DNA of 64,000 nt, from positions 62,001-126,000 of the forward strand of contig JACQBA010000010.1 in the NCBI GenBank assembly GCA_016194745.1, given 5' to 3'. A model generated the notes under the pieces. It was given only the letters and a program-made list of their open reading frames with translations, was not told the DNA's origin and searched no databases. The translations under genes and the position numbers were made by a program. Source of the DNA: Elusimicrobiota bacterium. GTDB taxonomy: Bacteria; Elusimicrobiota; Elusimicrobia; UBA1565; JACRDR01. This document shows, piece by piece, positions 38,268-46,987 of this stretch; position 1 is the first letter of the stretch, and each line of letters begins with the position of its first letter.

Positions 38268-41200
38268 ATGGAAAGCGAATACTACGATCCTTCAGCCGTC
38301 ACCGATCTCGAGACCGCGCGCCTGGCGCTGCGGTGGGCGCTCGAGCGCATCCGGACCCTCCAGGACGAGTCCTCCAAGACCAAGGAGACCGCGCAGAGCG
38401 CCGTCGACAAGGTCCGCCTGCTGAGCGAACAGATCTCCCAGAAGGATCAAGCGATCCAGCGCTGGCAGACCACGATGCGCGCGTGGGAGTCCAACTTCAA
38501 GGACCAGAAGGCGCTCGAGGAGGAGCTGACCGACAAGCTCCGCAAGGAGATGGTGTACGAGGAAGACTCCGCACGGCGCGAGGAGCGCGTCCAGCTCCAG
38601 CGCCAGCTCGACGCCCTGCGGCGCGAGCTGTCCGACAAGGAGACGGTCATCGGGAGCCTGCGCAAGGAAATCCTCGACGCGGTGAAGGACGCCAAGGTCG
38701 AGAAGGAGCGCGAGATCCAGGACCTCCTCGCCTACCAGCAGAAATCCCTCGACGACACCAAGGCGTCCCTCCTCGAGCGCTTCCGCATCCAAGCCGAAGG
38801 CTTGCGAGTCAAAGAGCGCGACCTCGAGGAGCAGCAGCGGCTGCTCGAGGATCGCGTCAAGGCGAAGGAGCTCGAGCTGCAGCGCAAGTTCCAACGCATC
38901 GAGGAGCAGAGCTCGGTCCAGATGCGCGACACCCTGTCCCGCGAAGAGCAGGCCATCGCGGCCCGCTATCAGGAAAAGGTAAACCACCTCGAGGAGCTCA
39001 TCCGGCAGAAAGAGGCCAACCTCGACGAGCTGCGCCGCCGGCACGAGGCGGCGTTCGCGCAGCGCTCCGCGGAGCTGGACACGGCTTTCAATCTTCGCGT
39101 CGACAAGCAGCAGGGCGAATTCGCCAAGCACGCCGAGGAGGCCGAAACGGCCTTTCGCCGGCGCCAGGAGGAGCTCGAGGCCCGGCACCGCGCGCGGCTC
39201 GAGGAGCTCGACGGGTCCTTCCAGAAGCGCCACGACGAGCTCGAAAGCGCCCATCGCAGCAGGACCGAGAACGAGTGGAGCCACCTCCAGTCCCGCCTCG
39301 ACGCGGAACGGCGGCTGCTCGAAGAGCACTTTCAGATGAAGGAGAAGCAGCTCGACGAGGAAATCCTGCGCCGGCATCAGGACCTCCAGCGCCATTACGA
39401 GCAGACCGAAAAGGAGCTCCACGAGCGGCACCAGTCCCAGTCCTGGCAGCTCATGACCAAGGAGCGCGAGCTCTGGAAGACCCACCAGACCCGCATCGAC
39501 GAGGCCATCGCGAAGAGCCGCGCCGAGCTCTCCGCCGAGCACGCGAGGATGCAAGACGAGTTCCGCGCGAAGGAGGAGGAGCTCTCCGGAAGGCAGGCGC
39601 AGCTCGAGGAAGCGCTCCGTCAGCGCGAGGATACCCTGCAGCAGAAGCACGCGCAGACGCAGGAAGAGTTCGAGGCGAAAGAGGCCGCGATCTTCCAGCG
39701 CCAGATCGAGCTCCAAGAGCAGTTCCGCGTCAAGGAAGAGGAGATGGTGCGCAAATACCAGGCGATGCAGGACGCCTGGTCGGAAAAGGAGAAGGCCGGC
39801 TGGGAAGCCCAGCGCAAGGCGCTCAACGAGAATTTGGTGAAGCACCGCCAGCAGCTGGAGATGGAGCGGGAGGCGCTGGAGGAGCAGTACCGCAAGAAAG
39901 AGGAAGACCTCTACCAGCGCATGCACTCCGGCGAGACCGCGCTCCAGAAGCTCCGCGAGGAGCTGGAGGAGCGGGCGCAGGTGCGCGGACGGGAGCTCGA
40001 GGCGAAGGCCGCGGAGCAGGACGCCGCCGCCCAGCGCCGCGTCCGCGAGGCGCAAGCGCGCGCGGCCGAGCAGGAGCTCGAGGCGCAGCGCCGCGTCCGC
40101 GAAATCGAGGAAGCCCTGTCGCGGCAATGGGAAGAGAAAGAGAAGCATCTCCGTCAGGAGCACGCCGGAGCCATGAAGGAGGAGCGCGCCAAGATCAGCG
40201 CCCTGCTCGAGTCGGAGCGCAAGCAGCTCGAGTTCCTCCACAACCAGCGCGAGGAAGAGCTCACGCGCTCGTTCGTCTCCAAGGACATGGAGCTCCGCCG
40301 CACCCTCCAAGAGGAACAGGCGCGCTGGCTCACCGCGCAGGAAGCCGCGTTCGAAAATCTAAGGAAGGAGCTCGTCGACAAGAACCTGAAGGAGTCCGCG
40401 GCGCTGCGCCTGCAGTACGACCAGCGGATGGCCGTGCTCGACTCCGAGAACCGCCAGAAGCTGACCGAGGAACGCAAGCAGATGGAGACGCACGCCCGCC
40501 GCAACGAGGCGGAGCTCAACGAGCGCCTGCGCACGCAGTACGCCCAGCTCGAGGAGGACGTCAAGGCGCGCTACGAGGCCGCCCGCGCGGAGCTCGACGC
40601 GCAAAGCAAGAAGCTCCGCAACGACATGGAAGGCGCCTACGCCCAGAAGGAGAAGACGGTCCGCGAGGAGTTCCTGCTCCGCGAGACGCAGCTGCGCGCC
40701 GAGCTCGGCAAGCGGGAGGAGGCCAATCGCCTGGCGTACGAGGCGTCCCTCGCCCGCGAACGAAAGGCCCTCGAGACCCACACCGCGGCCATCGAGCGCG
40801 AGCTCCGGGAGCGCTTCGCGGCCCGCGAGCAGGATGCCCAGACCGCGTGGACCCGCCGGGAAGCCGAATGGCTGGCCCAACGCGACGCGATCTTGAACCA
40901 AGAGCACGAGCGCCTGGAAGCCGCCTTCAAGCAGAAGGAGGCGGCGCTGCACGGACTCCGCAGCCAGCTCGAGGAGCAGGCGGCGGGGAAGGCCCGCGAC
41001 CAGGAGCGCGCGGCGGCGGTCCGCGCCAAGCAGCTGGAGGAGGATTTCGAGAAGCGGCAGGAGGAGCTCGAGGAAGCCCGCGGCCAGATCGCCGTCGAGC
41101 TCCGCAGCCGCCAGTCCCAGCTCGAGGAGCAGTTCAAGCAGAAGGAAGCGGAGCTCCGGCGCGTCCTGGACGAGCGGAAGGCCGAGCTCAGCGCCAAGGA

Positions 41201-42125
41201 GGCGCAGTTCCAGTCCGCGTGGATTCAGCGGGAGGCGCAGCTGATGGAGGCCCTCTCGGCGCGGGAAGCCATGTGGCTCAAGACCCAGCGCGACGCCTTG
41301 GACAAGGAGCGCAAGGAATGGGAGCTCGTCAAGGAGCGCGAATGGGCCGCGCGCCGTCAGGAGCTAGACCTGAACCACAAGCAGAAGGAGGCCGCGCAGG
41401 AGGAGTCGGTGCGCTCGCGGCAGAAGGAGGTCGAGGCGTACCTCGCGCAGCGCGAGAAGGAGCTCATCCAGACTTACGACAACCAGATGTTCAAGGCGCG
41501 CGCGGAGTTCGACACCCATTACCGCGGCCGCGAGGAGTCCTTGGAGCTCAAGTACTTGGAGCTCGAGAAGAAGCTCACGGCGACCTGGGTCAGCAAGGAG
41601 AACGCCTGGAACCTCCAGAAGGCGGAGATGGTGGAGCGCGAACTGCAGGCCCTTCGCGACGATTTCGCCGCCAAGGAAGGTTCCATGGCCGCCAAGGAGG
41701 AGGCGCGCCAGAAGGACTGGGCGCAGCGCTTGGGCGATCTCGAGGCTCAATTCGAGCGCCGCAAGGCCGAGCTGGCGCTGTCCGTCAACCAGGAGCGCGA
41801 CCAGCTCCGCGCGATGGCGGAGAAGCGGTCGAAGGAGATCGAGGAGATGTACCAGACCAAGTTCGCGGCCCTCGAGGCGGAGCGCGGCCGAATGAACAAC
41901 ACCGTGCTGCAGCGCGAGGAGGAACTGGTCCAGGAATACAACAAGCGGGAGGTCGAGCTGCGCAACCAGTGGAATATGAACAAGCTCGAGCTCACGACCC
42001 AATTCGAGGACAAGTCGCGCCGCCTCAACGACGAGCGCGTGTCGCTGCAGAAAAACTACGAGCAGAAGCTCCGCGAGCTCGAGCTGCGCGAGCGCCGGCA
42101 AGGACCCACGACCTCCGACGAGTGA
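38268..42125 (+). CDS. 1285-residue hendecad-repeat coiled-coil protein
   Basis: Almost the whole chain is charged alpha-helix (Glu, Arg, Lys, Gln, Ala, Leu) with no TM segment, signal peptide or Pro-rich break before the last residues. The periodicity is 11, not 7. From residue 186 every eleventh residue is hydrophobic, aromatic or His up to about 406 (L186, V197, F208, M219, I230, L241, L252, F263, F274, F285, F296, H307, F318, H329, L340, L351 and so on). The same 11-residue phase recurs from about 1037 to the end, with W, Y, F or L at the core position. Hendecads give straight to right-handed coiled coils, so a rod well over 150 nm is expected. A cytoskeletal or scaffold role is likely. 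An M23 endopeptidase gene follows 84 nt downstream. Confidence 0.85.
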   Translation: MESEYYDPSAVTDLETARLALRWALERIRTLQDESSKTKETAQSAVDKVRLLSEQISQKDQAIQRWQTTMRAWESNFKDQKALEEELTDKLRKEMVYEEDSARREERVQLQRQLDALRRELSDKETVIGSLRKEILDAVKDAKVEKEREIQDLLAYQQKSLDDTKASLLERFRIQAEGLRVKERDLEEQQRLLEDRVKAKELELQRKFQRIEEQSSVQMRDTLSREEQAIAARYQEKVNHLEELIRQKEANLDELRRRHEAAFAQRSAELDTAFNLRVDKQQGEFAKHAEEAETAFRRRQEELEARHRARLEELDGSFQKRHDELESAHRSRTENEWSHLQSRLDAERRLLEEHFQMKEKQLDEEILRRHQDLQRHYEQTEKELHERHQSQSWQLMTKERELWKTHQTRIDEAIAKSRAELSAEHARMQDEFRAKEEELSGRQAQLEEALRQREDTLQQKHAQTQEEFEAKEAAIFQRQIELQEQFRVKEEEMVRKYQAMQDAWSEKEKAGWEAQRKALNENLVKHRQQLEMEREALEEQYRKKEEDLYQRMHSGETALQKLREELEERAQVRGRELEAKAAEQDAAAQRRVREAQARAAEQELEAQRRVREIEEALSRQWEEKEKHLRQEHAGAMKEERAKISALLESERKQLEFLHNQREEELTRSFVSKDMELRRTLQEEQARWLTAQEAAFENLRKELVDKNLKESAALRLQYDQRMAVLDSENRQKLTEERKQMETHARRNEAELNERLRTQYAQLEEDVKARYEAARAELDAQSKKLRNDMEGAYAQKEKTVREEFLLRETQLRAELGKREEANRLAYEASLARERKALETHTAAIERELRERFAAREQDAQTAWTRREAEWLAQRDAILNQEHERLEAAFKQKEAALHGLRSQLEEQAAGKARDQERAAAVRAKQLEEDFEKRQEELEEARGQIAVELRSRQSQLEEQFKQKEAELRRVLDERKAELSAKEAQFQSAWIQREAQLMEALSAREAMWLKTQRDALDKERKEWELVKEREWAARRQELDLNHKQKEAAQEESVRSRQKEVEAYLAQREKELIQTYDNQMFKARAEFDTHYRGREESLELKYLELEKKLTATWVSKENAWNLQKAEMVERELQALRDDFAAKEGSMAAKEEARQKDWAQRLGDLEAQFERRKAELALSVNQERDQLRAMAEKRSKEIEEMYQTKFAALEAERGRMNNTVLQREEELVQEYNKREVELRNQWNMNKLELTTQFEDKSRRLNDERVSLQKNYEQKLRELELRERRQGPTTSDE

Positions 42126-42143
42126 AACGGGCGATGGCCCAAA

Positions 42144-42165
42144 GGGCCTATATTTCACTAGGCCC
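42144..42165. terminator. Hairpin after the coiled-coil gene
   Basis: GGGCCTA-tatttcac-TAGGCCC, a perfect 7-bp stem 18 nt after the stop codon. There is no T-tract on either strand. An overlapping GGCCC-aaa-GGGCC pairing (about 42136-42148) is mutually exclusive with it. Confidence 0.45.
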
Positions 42166-42196
42166 CTAGACTCAGTTTGTTTTCGGCCGTTTCCCC

Positions 42197-42202
42197 TATC
42201 CT
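42197..42202 (+). promoter_or_regulatory. -10 element of the M23 peptidase gene (leaderless)
   Basis: TATCCT ends 7 nt before the ATG at 42210; no convincing -35. The same TATCCT hexamer precedes lgt and the gene at 58912. Confidence 0.45.
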
Positions 42203-42209
42203 CCCCCTT

Positions 42210-43346
42210 ATGGGGACGGCGACGGCAATTCTACTCTTCGCGCTGTTCCCGCTCATTTTCCCCTGCCGCGCCGAGCCCGACGAACCGGAAACGGCCGTCG
42301 AGGAGCGCGCGCCGGAAAAAGTCAAGAACCCCGCCCTCGAAGAAAAGCGCCAGGCCGCCGCGAAAAAACTGGCCGAATCGAAGTGGCTCCTGGCGCATCA
42401 GCGCCTGCCCGCCGTGTCCGCCCGCTACAAGCAGCTCGAGGAATCGATCGCCGGAGCCGAGGACGAGACGGCGCTGCGCGGGATCGAGCGCGACCTGGCG
42501 CCGTTCCGGACCCAGGCCGTGGCCGGAGCCGGGCTTGGCGGCGTGGACGCCAAGACGATGGAAAAAATCCGCGTCAGCCAGGAAGCGGCGGTGGCCAGGA
42601 TGGAGGCCCGCAGGCTGGCCGTACAGATCGCCGTTCAAGAGCACAAGGACTTCGTCAAGGACCGCGGATCGGCCCAGACGATCCCCGCCGCCGCGTTCGC
42701 GACCGAGTTCACACCCGAGGTGCAGCGCGAGCTCGCGAGACACGAGCCCCCAGCCCCCATCATCTCTCCGCACGGCGATACCGATAACAGCGTCCCCATG
42801 CCGTTCGCCACCGCGACGCAGGTGATGAAGACCTTGGGAGGCCTATTCATCGCGCCCGTGCAGGAATTCGGGAAGATCACGGAGAACCATGGTTGGCGCA
42901 GACACCCAATCCTGGGCGGAAAGCAGAATCATCCGGCGCTAGATCTGACGGGCGACGGCGTCATCGCGTCGCGGGCTGGCAAGGTGGTCAAGGCAGGTTG
43001 GAACGCAGGCTACGGCAAGCACATCGAGATCGAGCACGGCGACGGGTCGACGACCACCTATTCCCACCTGAGCGATATTCCCTTTTACCTCAGCCGGGCG
43101 GCAAGCAACCCGGTCATGGTCGAGCAAGGGCAATTTATCGGCGAGGTGGGCAGCACCGGGCTCTCCACGGCGAAGCACCTGCACTTCTCTCTCTGCCTGC
43201 GGCTCGGCGGCTGCAGCTCGCCCGATCACTTCACTGACCCTCGGGTTTACATCAGTCTGCCCGAGTGCCCGCCCGAACACTGCAAGCCCATTCCGACGCC
43301 CTCGTCCGTCATCGCCCAACATTCCCGACGACGGCGCCCCCGCTGA
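42210..43346 (+). CDS. Secreted M23 (LytM-type) metallopeptidase
   Basis: 378 residues from the ATG at 42210, which starts a clean signal peptide (TATAILLFALFPLIFPCRA); the frame is open 11 codons further. A helical/coiled region (about 30-200) precedes the C-terminal LytM domain. The domain contains NHGWRRHPILGGKQNHPALDL with the first zinc His/Asp, KAGWNAGYGKHIEIEHGDG, YSHLSDI, and the HxH ligand pair in AKHLHFSLCLR. These ligands suggest an active endopeptidase cutting peptidoglycan cross-links, although EnvC/NlpD-type activators have the same helical plus LytM design. Two Cys in LCLRLGGCSS and CPPEHC may form disulfides. It follows the coiled-coil gene, suggesting a shared role in cell shape or division. 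Confidence 0.88.
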   Translation: MGTATAILLFALFPLIFPCRAEPDEPETAVEERAPEKVKNPALEEKRQAAAKKLAESKWLLAHQRLPAVSARYKQLEESIAGAEDETALRGIERDLAPFRTQAVAGAGLGGVDAKTMEKIRVSQEAAVARMEARRLAVQIAVQEHKDFVKDRGSAQTIPAAAFATEFTPEVQRELARHEPPAPIISPHGDTDNSVPMPFATATQVMKTLGGLFIAPVQEFGKITENHGWRRHPILGGKQNHPALDLTGDGVIASRAGKVVKAGWNAGYGKHIEIEHGDGSTTTYSHLSDIPFYLSRAASNPVMVEQGQFIGEVGSTGLSTAKHLHFSLCLRLGGCSSPDHFTDPRVYISLPECPPEHCKPIPTPSSVIAQHSRRRRPR

Positions 43347-43348
43347 GG

Positions 43349-43378
43349 TTGAAGGCCCGCGCGTCAACGTGTTATACT
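43349..43378 (+). promoter_or_regulatory. Promoter of bcp (leaderless)
   Basis: TTGAAG, 18-nt spacer, TATACT; the -10 ends 8 nt before the ATG at 43387. Confidence 0.6.
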
Positions 43379-43386
43379 AGGGGTGC

Positions 43387-43860
43387 ATGGCCACCAAGAC
43401 GGTCGTGGAGTTGGGCGTCGGCGACGCCGCCCCCGAATTCGACGCGCAGGACGACCAGGGAATCTCGCATACCCTCAAGCAGTACCGCGGCAAGACGGTC
43501 GTACTCTACTTCTATCCCAAAGACAACACGCCCGGCTGCACGACGGAGGCCTGCGGATTCCGCGACTCCTTCGCCCAGTACAAGAAGAAGGGCGCCGTGA
43601 TCTTCGGCGTCAGCCCGGACAGCGGCAAGTCGCACCATAATTTCAAGCAGAAGTTCGAGCTGCCCTTCCCCCTCCTCGTGGATCAGGACAAGACCCTCTG
43701 CCAAGCCTACGGAGTCTGGAAGGAAAAGTCGATGTACGGCCGCAAATACATGGGCGTCGAGCGCTCGACCTTCGTCGTCGGCCCCGACGGGAAGATCAAG
43801 GCGGCCTGGCGCAAGGTCAGCGTCGCCGGGCACGTCGACGAGGTCCTCCAGGCGATCTGA
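43387..43860 (+). CDS. bcp: Thioredoxin-dependent peroxiredoxin (BCP/PrxQ)
   Basis: 157 residues, full length. It reduces hydrogen and alkyl peroxides in the cytoplasm. The active site is YPKDNTPGCTTEACGFRD, with the peroxidatic Cys and a second Cys five residues later, the atypical 2-Cys PrxQ arrangement of E. coli BCP. GVSPDSGKSHHNFKQKFELPFPLLVD and ERSTFVVGPDGKI are further family segments. A 2-nt gap separates it from the ferredoxin gene, so the two are likely co-transcribed, linking peroxide defence to an oxygen-sensitive iron-sulfur protein. Confidence 0.95.
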   Translation: MATKTVVELGVGDAAPEFDAQDDQGISHTLKQYRGKTVVLYFYPKDNTPGCTTEACGFRDSFAQYKKKGAVIFGVSPDSGKSHHNFKQKFELPFPLLVDQDKTLCQAYGVWKEKSMYGRKYMGVERSTFVVGPDGKIKAAWRKVSVAGHVDEVLQAI

Positions 43861-43862
43861 CC

Positions 43863-44312
43863 ATGCCCCTCCCACAGAACGACGCACGGCGCGCGGCCCT
43901 CGTCAAAGGCGCCTCCAAGGCTAAGATCAAGGCGCTCGTAAACCTGTCTGCCTGCACCGGCTGCGAAGTCTGCATCGCCGTATGCCCGGTCCCGAACTGC
44001 ATCGAGAAGTTCGGCGAGGATCCGACCTCTTTCGGCGTCTACGTGAATTACGATATCTGCATCGGCTGCATGCTCTGCGCCAAGGACTGTCCGTGGGACA
44101 CGATCCGGATGGTGCCCACGCCGACGGTCGCCGGCCATCAGACGTCGCTCGACTCGCAGATCGTCCACGAGCACGCCGTATATGAAAAACCAGAGCTCGT
44201 TCCCGAAGAGATCCGCACCTTCGTCGACAAGCAGCCGGTCTCCGATCCCATCGTGGTCAATCTCTTCCGCAAGCAGAATCCCCAAGTCCCGGGGATGATG
44301 GGCCCGAAATAA
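43863..44312 (+). CDS. 2x[4Fe-4S] ferredoxin-like protein
   Basis: 149 residues. Two complete cluster-binding motifs: CTGCEVCIAVCPVPNC near residue 36 and CIGCMLCAKDCPW near residue 66. The first carries the final CP that belongs to the partner cluster, as in bacterial-type ferredoxins. The N-terminal 30 residues are basic, and the C-terminal 60 have no recognisable domain (FVDKQPVSDPIVVNLFRKQNPQVPG). Roles could be as an electron carrier or as a small subunit of an oxidoreductase. It follows the peroxiredoxin gene, with no redox enzyme adjacent. Confidence 0.87.
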   Translation: MPLPQNDARRAALVKGASKAKIKALVNLSACTGCEVCIAVCPVPNCIEKFGEDPTSFGVYVNYDICIGCMLCAKDCPWDTIRMVPTPTVAGHQTSLDSQIVHEHAVYEKPELVPEEIRTFVDKQPVSDPIVVNLFRKQNPQVPGMMGPK

Positions 44313-44417
44313 GGCCCACGGCGTTGTCATATACCGCACACACCAGCGTCACACAACCTTCGTCGTCACTTCCGATCGCTTTTAATATAGTCGCTTTGGT
44401 GTAGTCGCGGCGCCTTC

Positions 44418-44858
44418 ATGGATACCGGAACCGTAGAACTCCTCGTCGTCGAGGACGATCCTCAGGACGTCGACCTCATCCAGCAGGCGATGAAGGCCGC
44501 CATGCTGACGATCACGCTGAAGGCCGTGCCCGACGGGCGGCAGGCGCTGGCGTACCTGCGCCGCGAGGGCCCTTACTCAGCATGCCGGCGCCCCGACGCG
44601 GTCCTCTTGGATCTCAACTTGCCCGGGCCGAGCGGACGCGAGATCCTCGCGACCATAAAGCAGGACGCCGCGATCAAGGAGATTCCCGTTCTGATCCTGA
44701 CGACCTCGGACGCCGAGTCGGACGTCGCGACCAGCTACCGCCTGGGCGCCAATTGCTATTTGACCAAGCCGTCGCATTTTACCGGGTACATTCAGCTGGT
44801 GAAGCAGATCGAGGAATTTTGGTTCACCATCGTGCGGTTGCCGACCTGGAAGCCGTAG
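44418..44858 (+). CDS. REC-only response regulator (phytochrome-regulator, Rcp1-like)
   Basis: 146 residues. A single receiver domain: VVEDDPQDVDLIQQAM acidic pocket, phosphoacceptor Asp in AVLLDLNLPGPSGREIL, Thr in VLILTTSDAESDV and Lys in YLTKPSHF. The long alpha-5 ending IEEFWFTIVRLP is the signature of the Rcp1 branch that partners kinases with a 'SHDLQEPLRKI' type H-box, such as the one at 46969-48276. There is no output domain. A TAATAT element at 44383-44388 could be its -10, with about 29 nt to the ATG. It opens the sensory cluster. Confidence 0.92.
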   Translation: MDTGTVELLVVEDDPQDVDLIQQAMKAAMLTITLKAVPDGRQALAYLRREGPYSACRRPDAVLLDLNLPGPSGREILATIKQDAAIKEIPVLILTTSDAESDVATSYRLGANCYLTKPSHFTGYIQLVKQIEEFWFTIVRLPTWKP

Positions 44859-44895
44859 GCGGGCGACGATCGATCATGGTAGGATAGGAGATTCA

Positions 44896-46071
44896 ATGAG
44901 GACATCAAGCGTTTGGCGCAAGACGGCGGCGGCCGCCCTGCTGGCGGCGCTGCCCGTGGCGGCCTCGGCAAAGATCGTGTTCACCGGCTATGGCGATCTT
45001 CGCTACAACACCGGCCTCCGACAAGAGGTGACCGCGGCGCCGGCGACCGCGGCGGCGATCGGCGCGCAGACGGGCTCGCTGATTTCGCGAGGATTCAGCG
45101 CGGACGCGATCGGCCTCTTCGCGGCGACCGAGGTGCAGGAAAACCTCCAGTTCCTGACCGACATCACCTTCCGCAGGATCGGCACCCAAGTGAACCAACT
45201 CAGCCTCCAATACGCCTACCTGCATTGGACGCCTCTCGCCAATACGGCGTTCAATGCGGGAAAGCTGACGCTGCCGTTCGGATACTACAACGAAAACCGC
45301 TTCTATTCCTTCCAACGCACCACGATCATCGCTCCCGTGTTCGCGAGCGGGATCCTGGGGCTGCCCATCGCCGACTGGGGCGTGTCCGGATCCCAGCAGC
45401 TTCCATTGAAAGGAGTCACGCCCGAGCTCACCGCCTATGTCGTCAACGGCTACGGCTCGGTGCCGGGAACCAAGACGAGCATGCGTTCGGCCGCCCTGCC
45501 CGGCGGGCTGGCGCTAGCCAACAACATCGGCGCCACCGACAACAACAATAAACCGTCCGTCGGGACGCGGCTGCGTCTCAAGGAAATAGGAGGAGCGCCG
45601 GTGGAAGTCGGCGCGTCCTACTACTACGGGCTCTGGGACTCGAGCGCGCTCGAGCCGATGACGATGGTCGGCTCGCACGCGCACGCGAGCGCCTACAAAT
45701 TCGACGTGATCGCGGAGATTCTGCACCTCAACGTCCGCGGCGATCAGGGCTTCGTGCGGAGCATCGGCGACACGAGCTGGTCGTCGACCGGCGGCTTCGT
45801 CGTCCTCGCCTATCAGGCCCCCCCGGTGCTCGGCAAGGCGATCACCCCCTACTTACAAGGGGAGTACTTCCGGTCCAAGCCGAACAACGGCGACGCCGAA
45901 CGGGAGACCATGAGGACGCTGACGGGAGGCGCGATGGTGCGCCTCTCGAATCAGGTTCAGCTCAAGGGCGAGTACCTCCATCTCATTTATGAGATCCCGG
46001 ACCGAGCCAACGCCGGATTCCTCCGCCTCGACGCGGACGGTGCGTTCCTTTCCTTGGTGGTGACTTTCTGA
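44896..46071 (+). CDS. Outer-membrane porin-like beta-barrel
   Basis: 391 residues. It has a signal peptide (KTAAAALLAALPVAASA), then amphipathic strands throughout and a terminal Phe (AFLSLVVTF), typical of BAM substrates. Segments such as FNAGKLTLPFGYYNENRFYS and IADWGVSGSQQLPL resemble phosphate-selective/OprP-type and other general porins of uncharacterised specificity. A Shine-Dalgarno-like AGGATAGGAG precedes the ATG. It lies between a REC protein and a periplasmic binding protein gene (1-nt gap to the latter), so ligand entry and detection appear to be encoded together. Confidence 0.8.
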   Translation: MRTSSVWRKTAAAALLAALPVAASAKIVFTGYGDLRYNTGLRQEVTAAPATAAAIGAQTGSLISRGFSADAIGLFAATEVQENLQFLTDITFRRIGTQVNQLSLQYAYLHWTPLANTAFNAGKLTLPFGYYNENRFYSFQRTTIIAPVFASGILGLPIADWGVSGSQQLPLKGVTPELTAYVVNGYGSVPGTKTSMRSAALPGGLALANNIGATDNNNKPSVGTRLRLKEIGGAPVEVGASYYYGLWDSSALEPMTMVGSHAHASAYKFDVIAEILHLNVRGDQGFVRSIGDTSWSSTGGFVVLAYQAPPVLGKAITPYLQGEYFRSKPNNGDAERETMRTLTGGAMVRLSNQVQLKGEYLHLIYEIPDRANAGFLRLDADGAFLSLVVTF

Positions 46072-46072
46072 G

Positions 46073-46987
46073 ATGACGCGCGCGATCGGACCGCTATTTC
46101 GCGTCTGCCTCCTTCTGTTCCTGGCCTGCCGTGCGCAGGCGGCCGGGACGCCGACCGTCGTGGTTTTCTTGGAACAAGACGACGAGCGCAGCCAGCGAAT
46201 CGGCGGCATCGTCCAGAGCCGCCTCAAGGAAAAGGCCGACGTCCGCTGGTTTCCCTATTCGACCGAGAATATGAGCAACCCGATCTATCGCGGCCGGCTT
46301 ATCGCGTCCCTGAGCCACGCCCAGCTCGTGGTCGCGATCGGCGACAACCCGACCGGACTCGTTCTCGGAGAGCTGGACGAAACGCCCGTCTATTTCATCG
46401 GGGTCTCCCTGATCTCCGGCACACTCATGCAATCGCCCCGCATCTCGGGGCTCATGAATTACAGCGCCGACGATGTCTTCGCCAACATGCCGAAGGCGTG
46501 GTCCCGGGGATTTGGAATTCTCTACACACCCGGATACGAGCCCGTCGTGGACTCGATCAAGGCCGCGGCACGGCTCGCGGGCGTCACCATCCATGAGCGG
46601 CGCGTCGCCCAGCGCGGCGCGCTCCCCCAGTCCGCCGAGTCCCTAATGGAGGATTCTCCGGCCATATGGGTCTTGGGAGATCCGCTCTTGGTCCGCGAGG
46701 CGAGCTTCGAATTCCTCATCGAACGCTCCCTTGCCGAGAGAGTGCCGCTTGTTTCCCCCTCCGCGTCCGCGACGCGTCAAGGCGCCGTGTTCCACTCGCA
46801 GGCGAAAGCCGAAGATTTGGCCGCCCGGGCGTCCAAGAACATCCTGGCGCTTCTCAAGACCGGAACGACGGACCCGCGGCCGCGCATCGATCTTCCGCCC
46901 TCGGGCGGCCTGCTGTTGTACCATCAGGCCGCCGCCCAGCGGTTCGGCCTCGCGCCGAAGCCGCCGACATGGGTGAAGCTGCAGTGA
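46073..46987 (+). CDS. Periplasmic ABC_sub_bind-type substrate-binding protein, sensor-associated
   Basis: 304 residues with a signal peptide (FRVCLLLFLACRAQAAG). Two-lobed binding-protein pattern of the TrpX-like ABC_sub_bind family: VVVFLEQDDERSQRIGGIV, LVVAIGDNPTGLVLGEL, PVYFIGVSLISG and SRGFGILYTPGYEPVVDSIKAAARLAGV. There is no transporter permease or ATPase in the cluster. Instead a membrane histidine kinase gene overlaps its end, so it most likely presents a ligand to that kinase rather than to an importer. Related proteins in other phyla sit beside kinases or GGDEF proteins. The ligand is unknown; amino-acid-like or small anions are possible. Confidence 0.82.
   Translation: MTRAIGPLFRVCLLLFLACRAQAAGTPTVVVFLEQDDERSQRIGGIVQSRLKEKADVRWFPYSTENMSNPIYRGRLIASLSHAQLVVAIGDNPTGLVLGELDETPVYFIGVSLISGTLMQSPRISGLMNYSADDVFANMPKAWSRGFGILYTPGYEPVVDSIKAAARLAGVTIHERRVAQRGALPQSAESLMEDSPAIWVLGDPLLVREASFEFLIERSLAERVPLVSPSASATRQGAVFHSQAKAEDLAARASKNILALLKTGTTDPRPRIDLPPSGGLLLYHQAAAQRFGLAPKPPTWVKLQ

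Noticed and set aside
38333..42169. A 1278-codon frame in another plus frame of the coiled-coil gene
   Set aside because: Gly/Arg/Ala-rich shadow of the Glu/Gln/Arg-coded repeat. The hendecad pattern exists only in the chosen frame.
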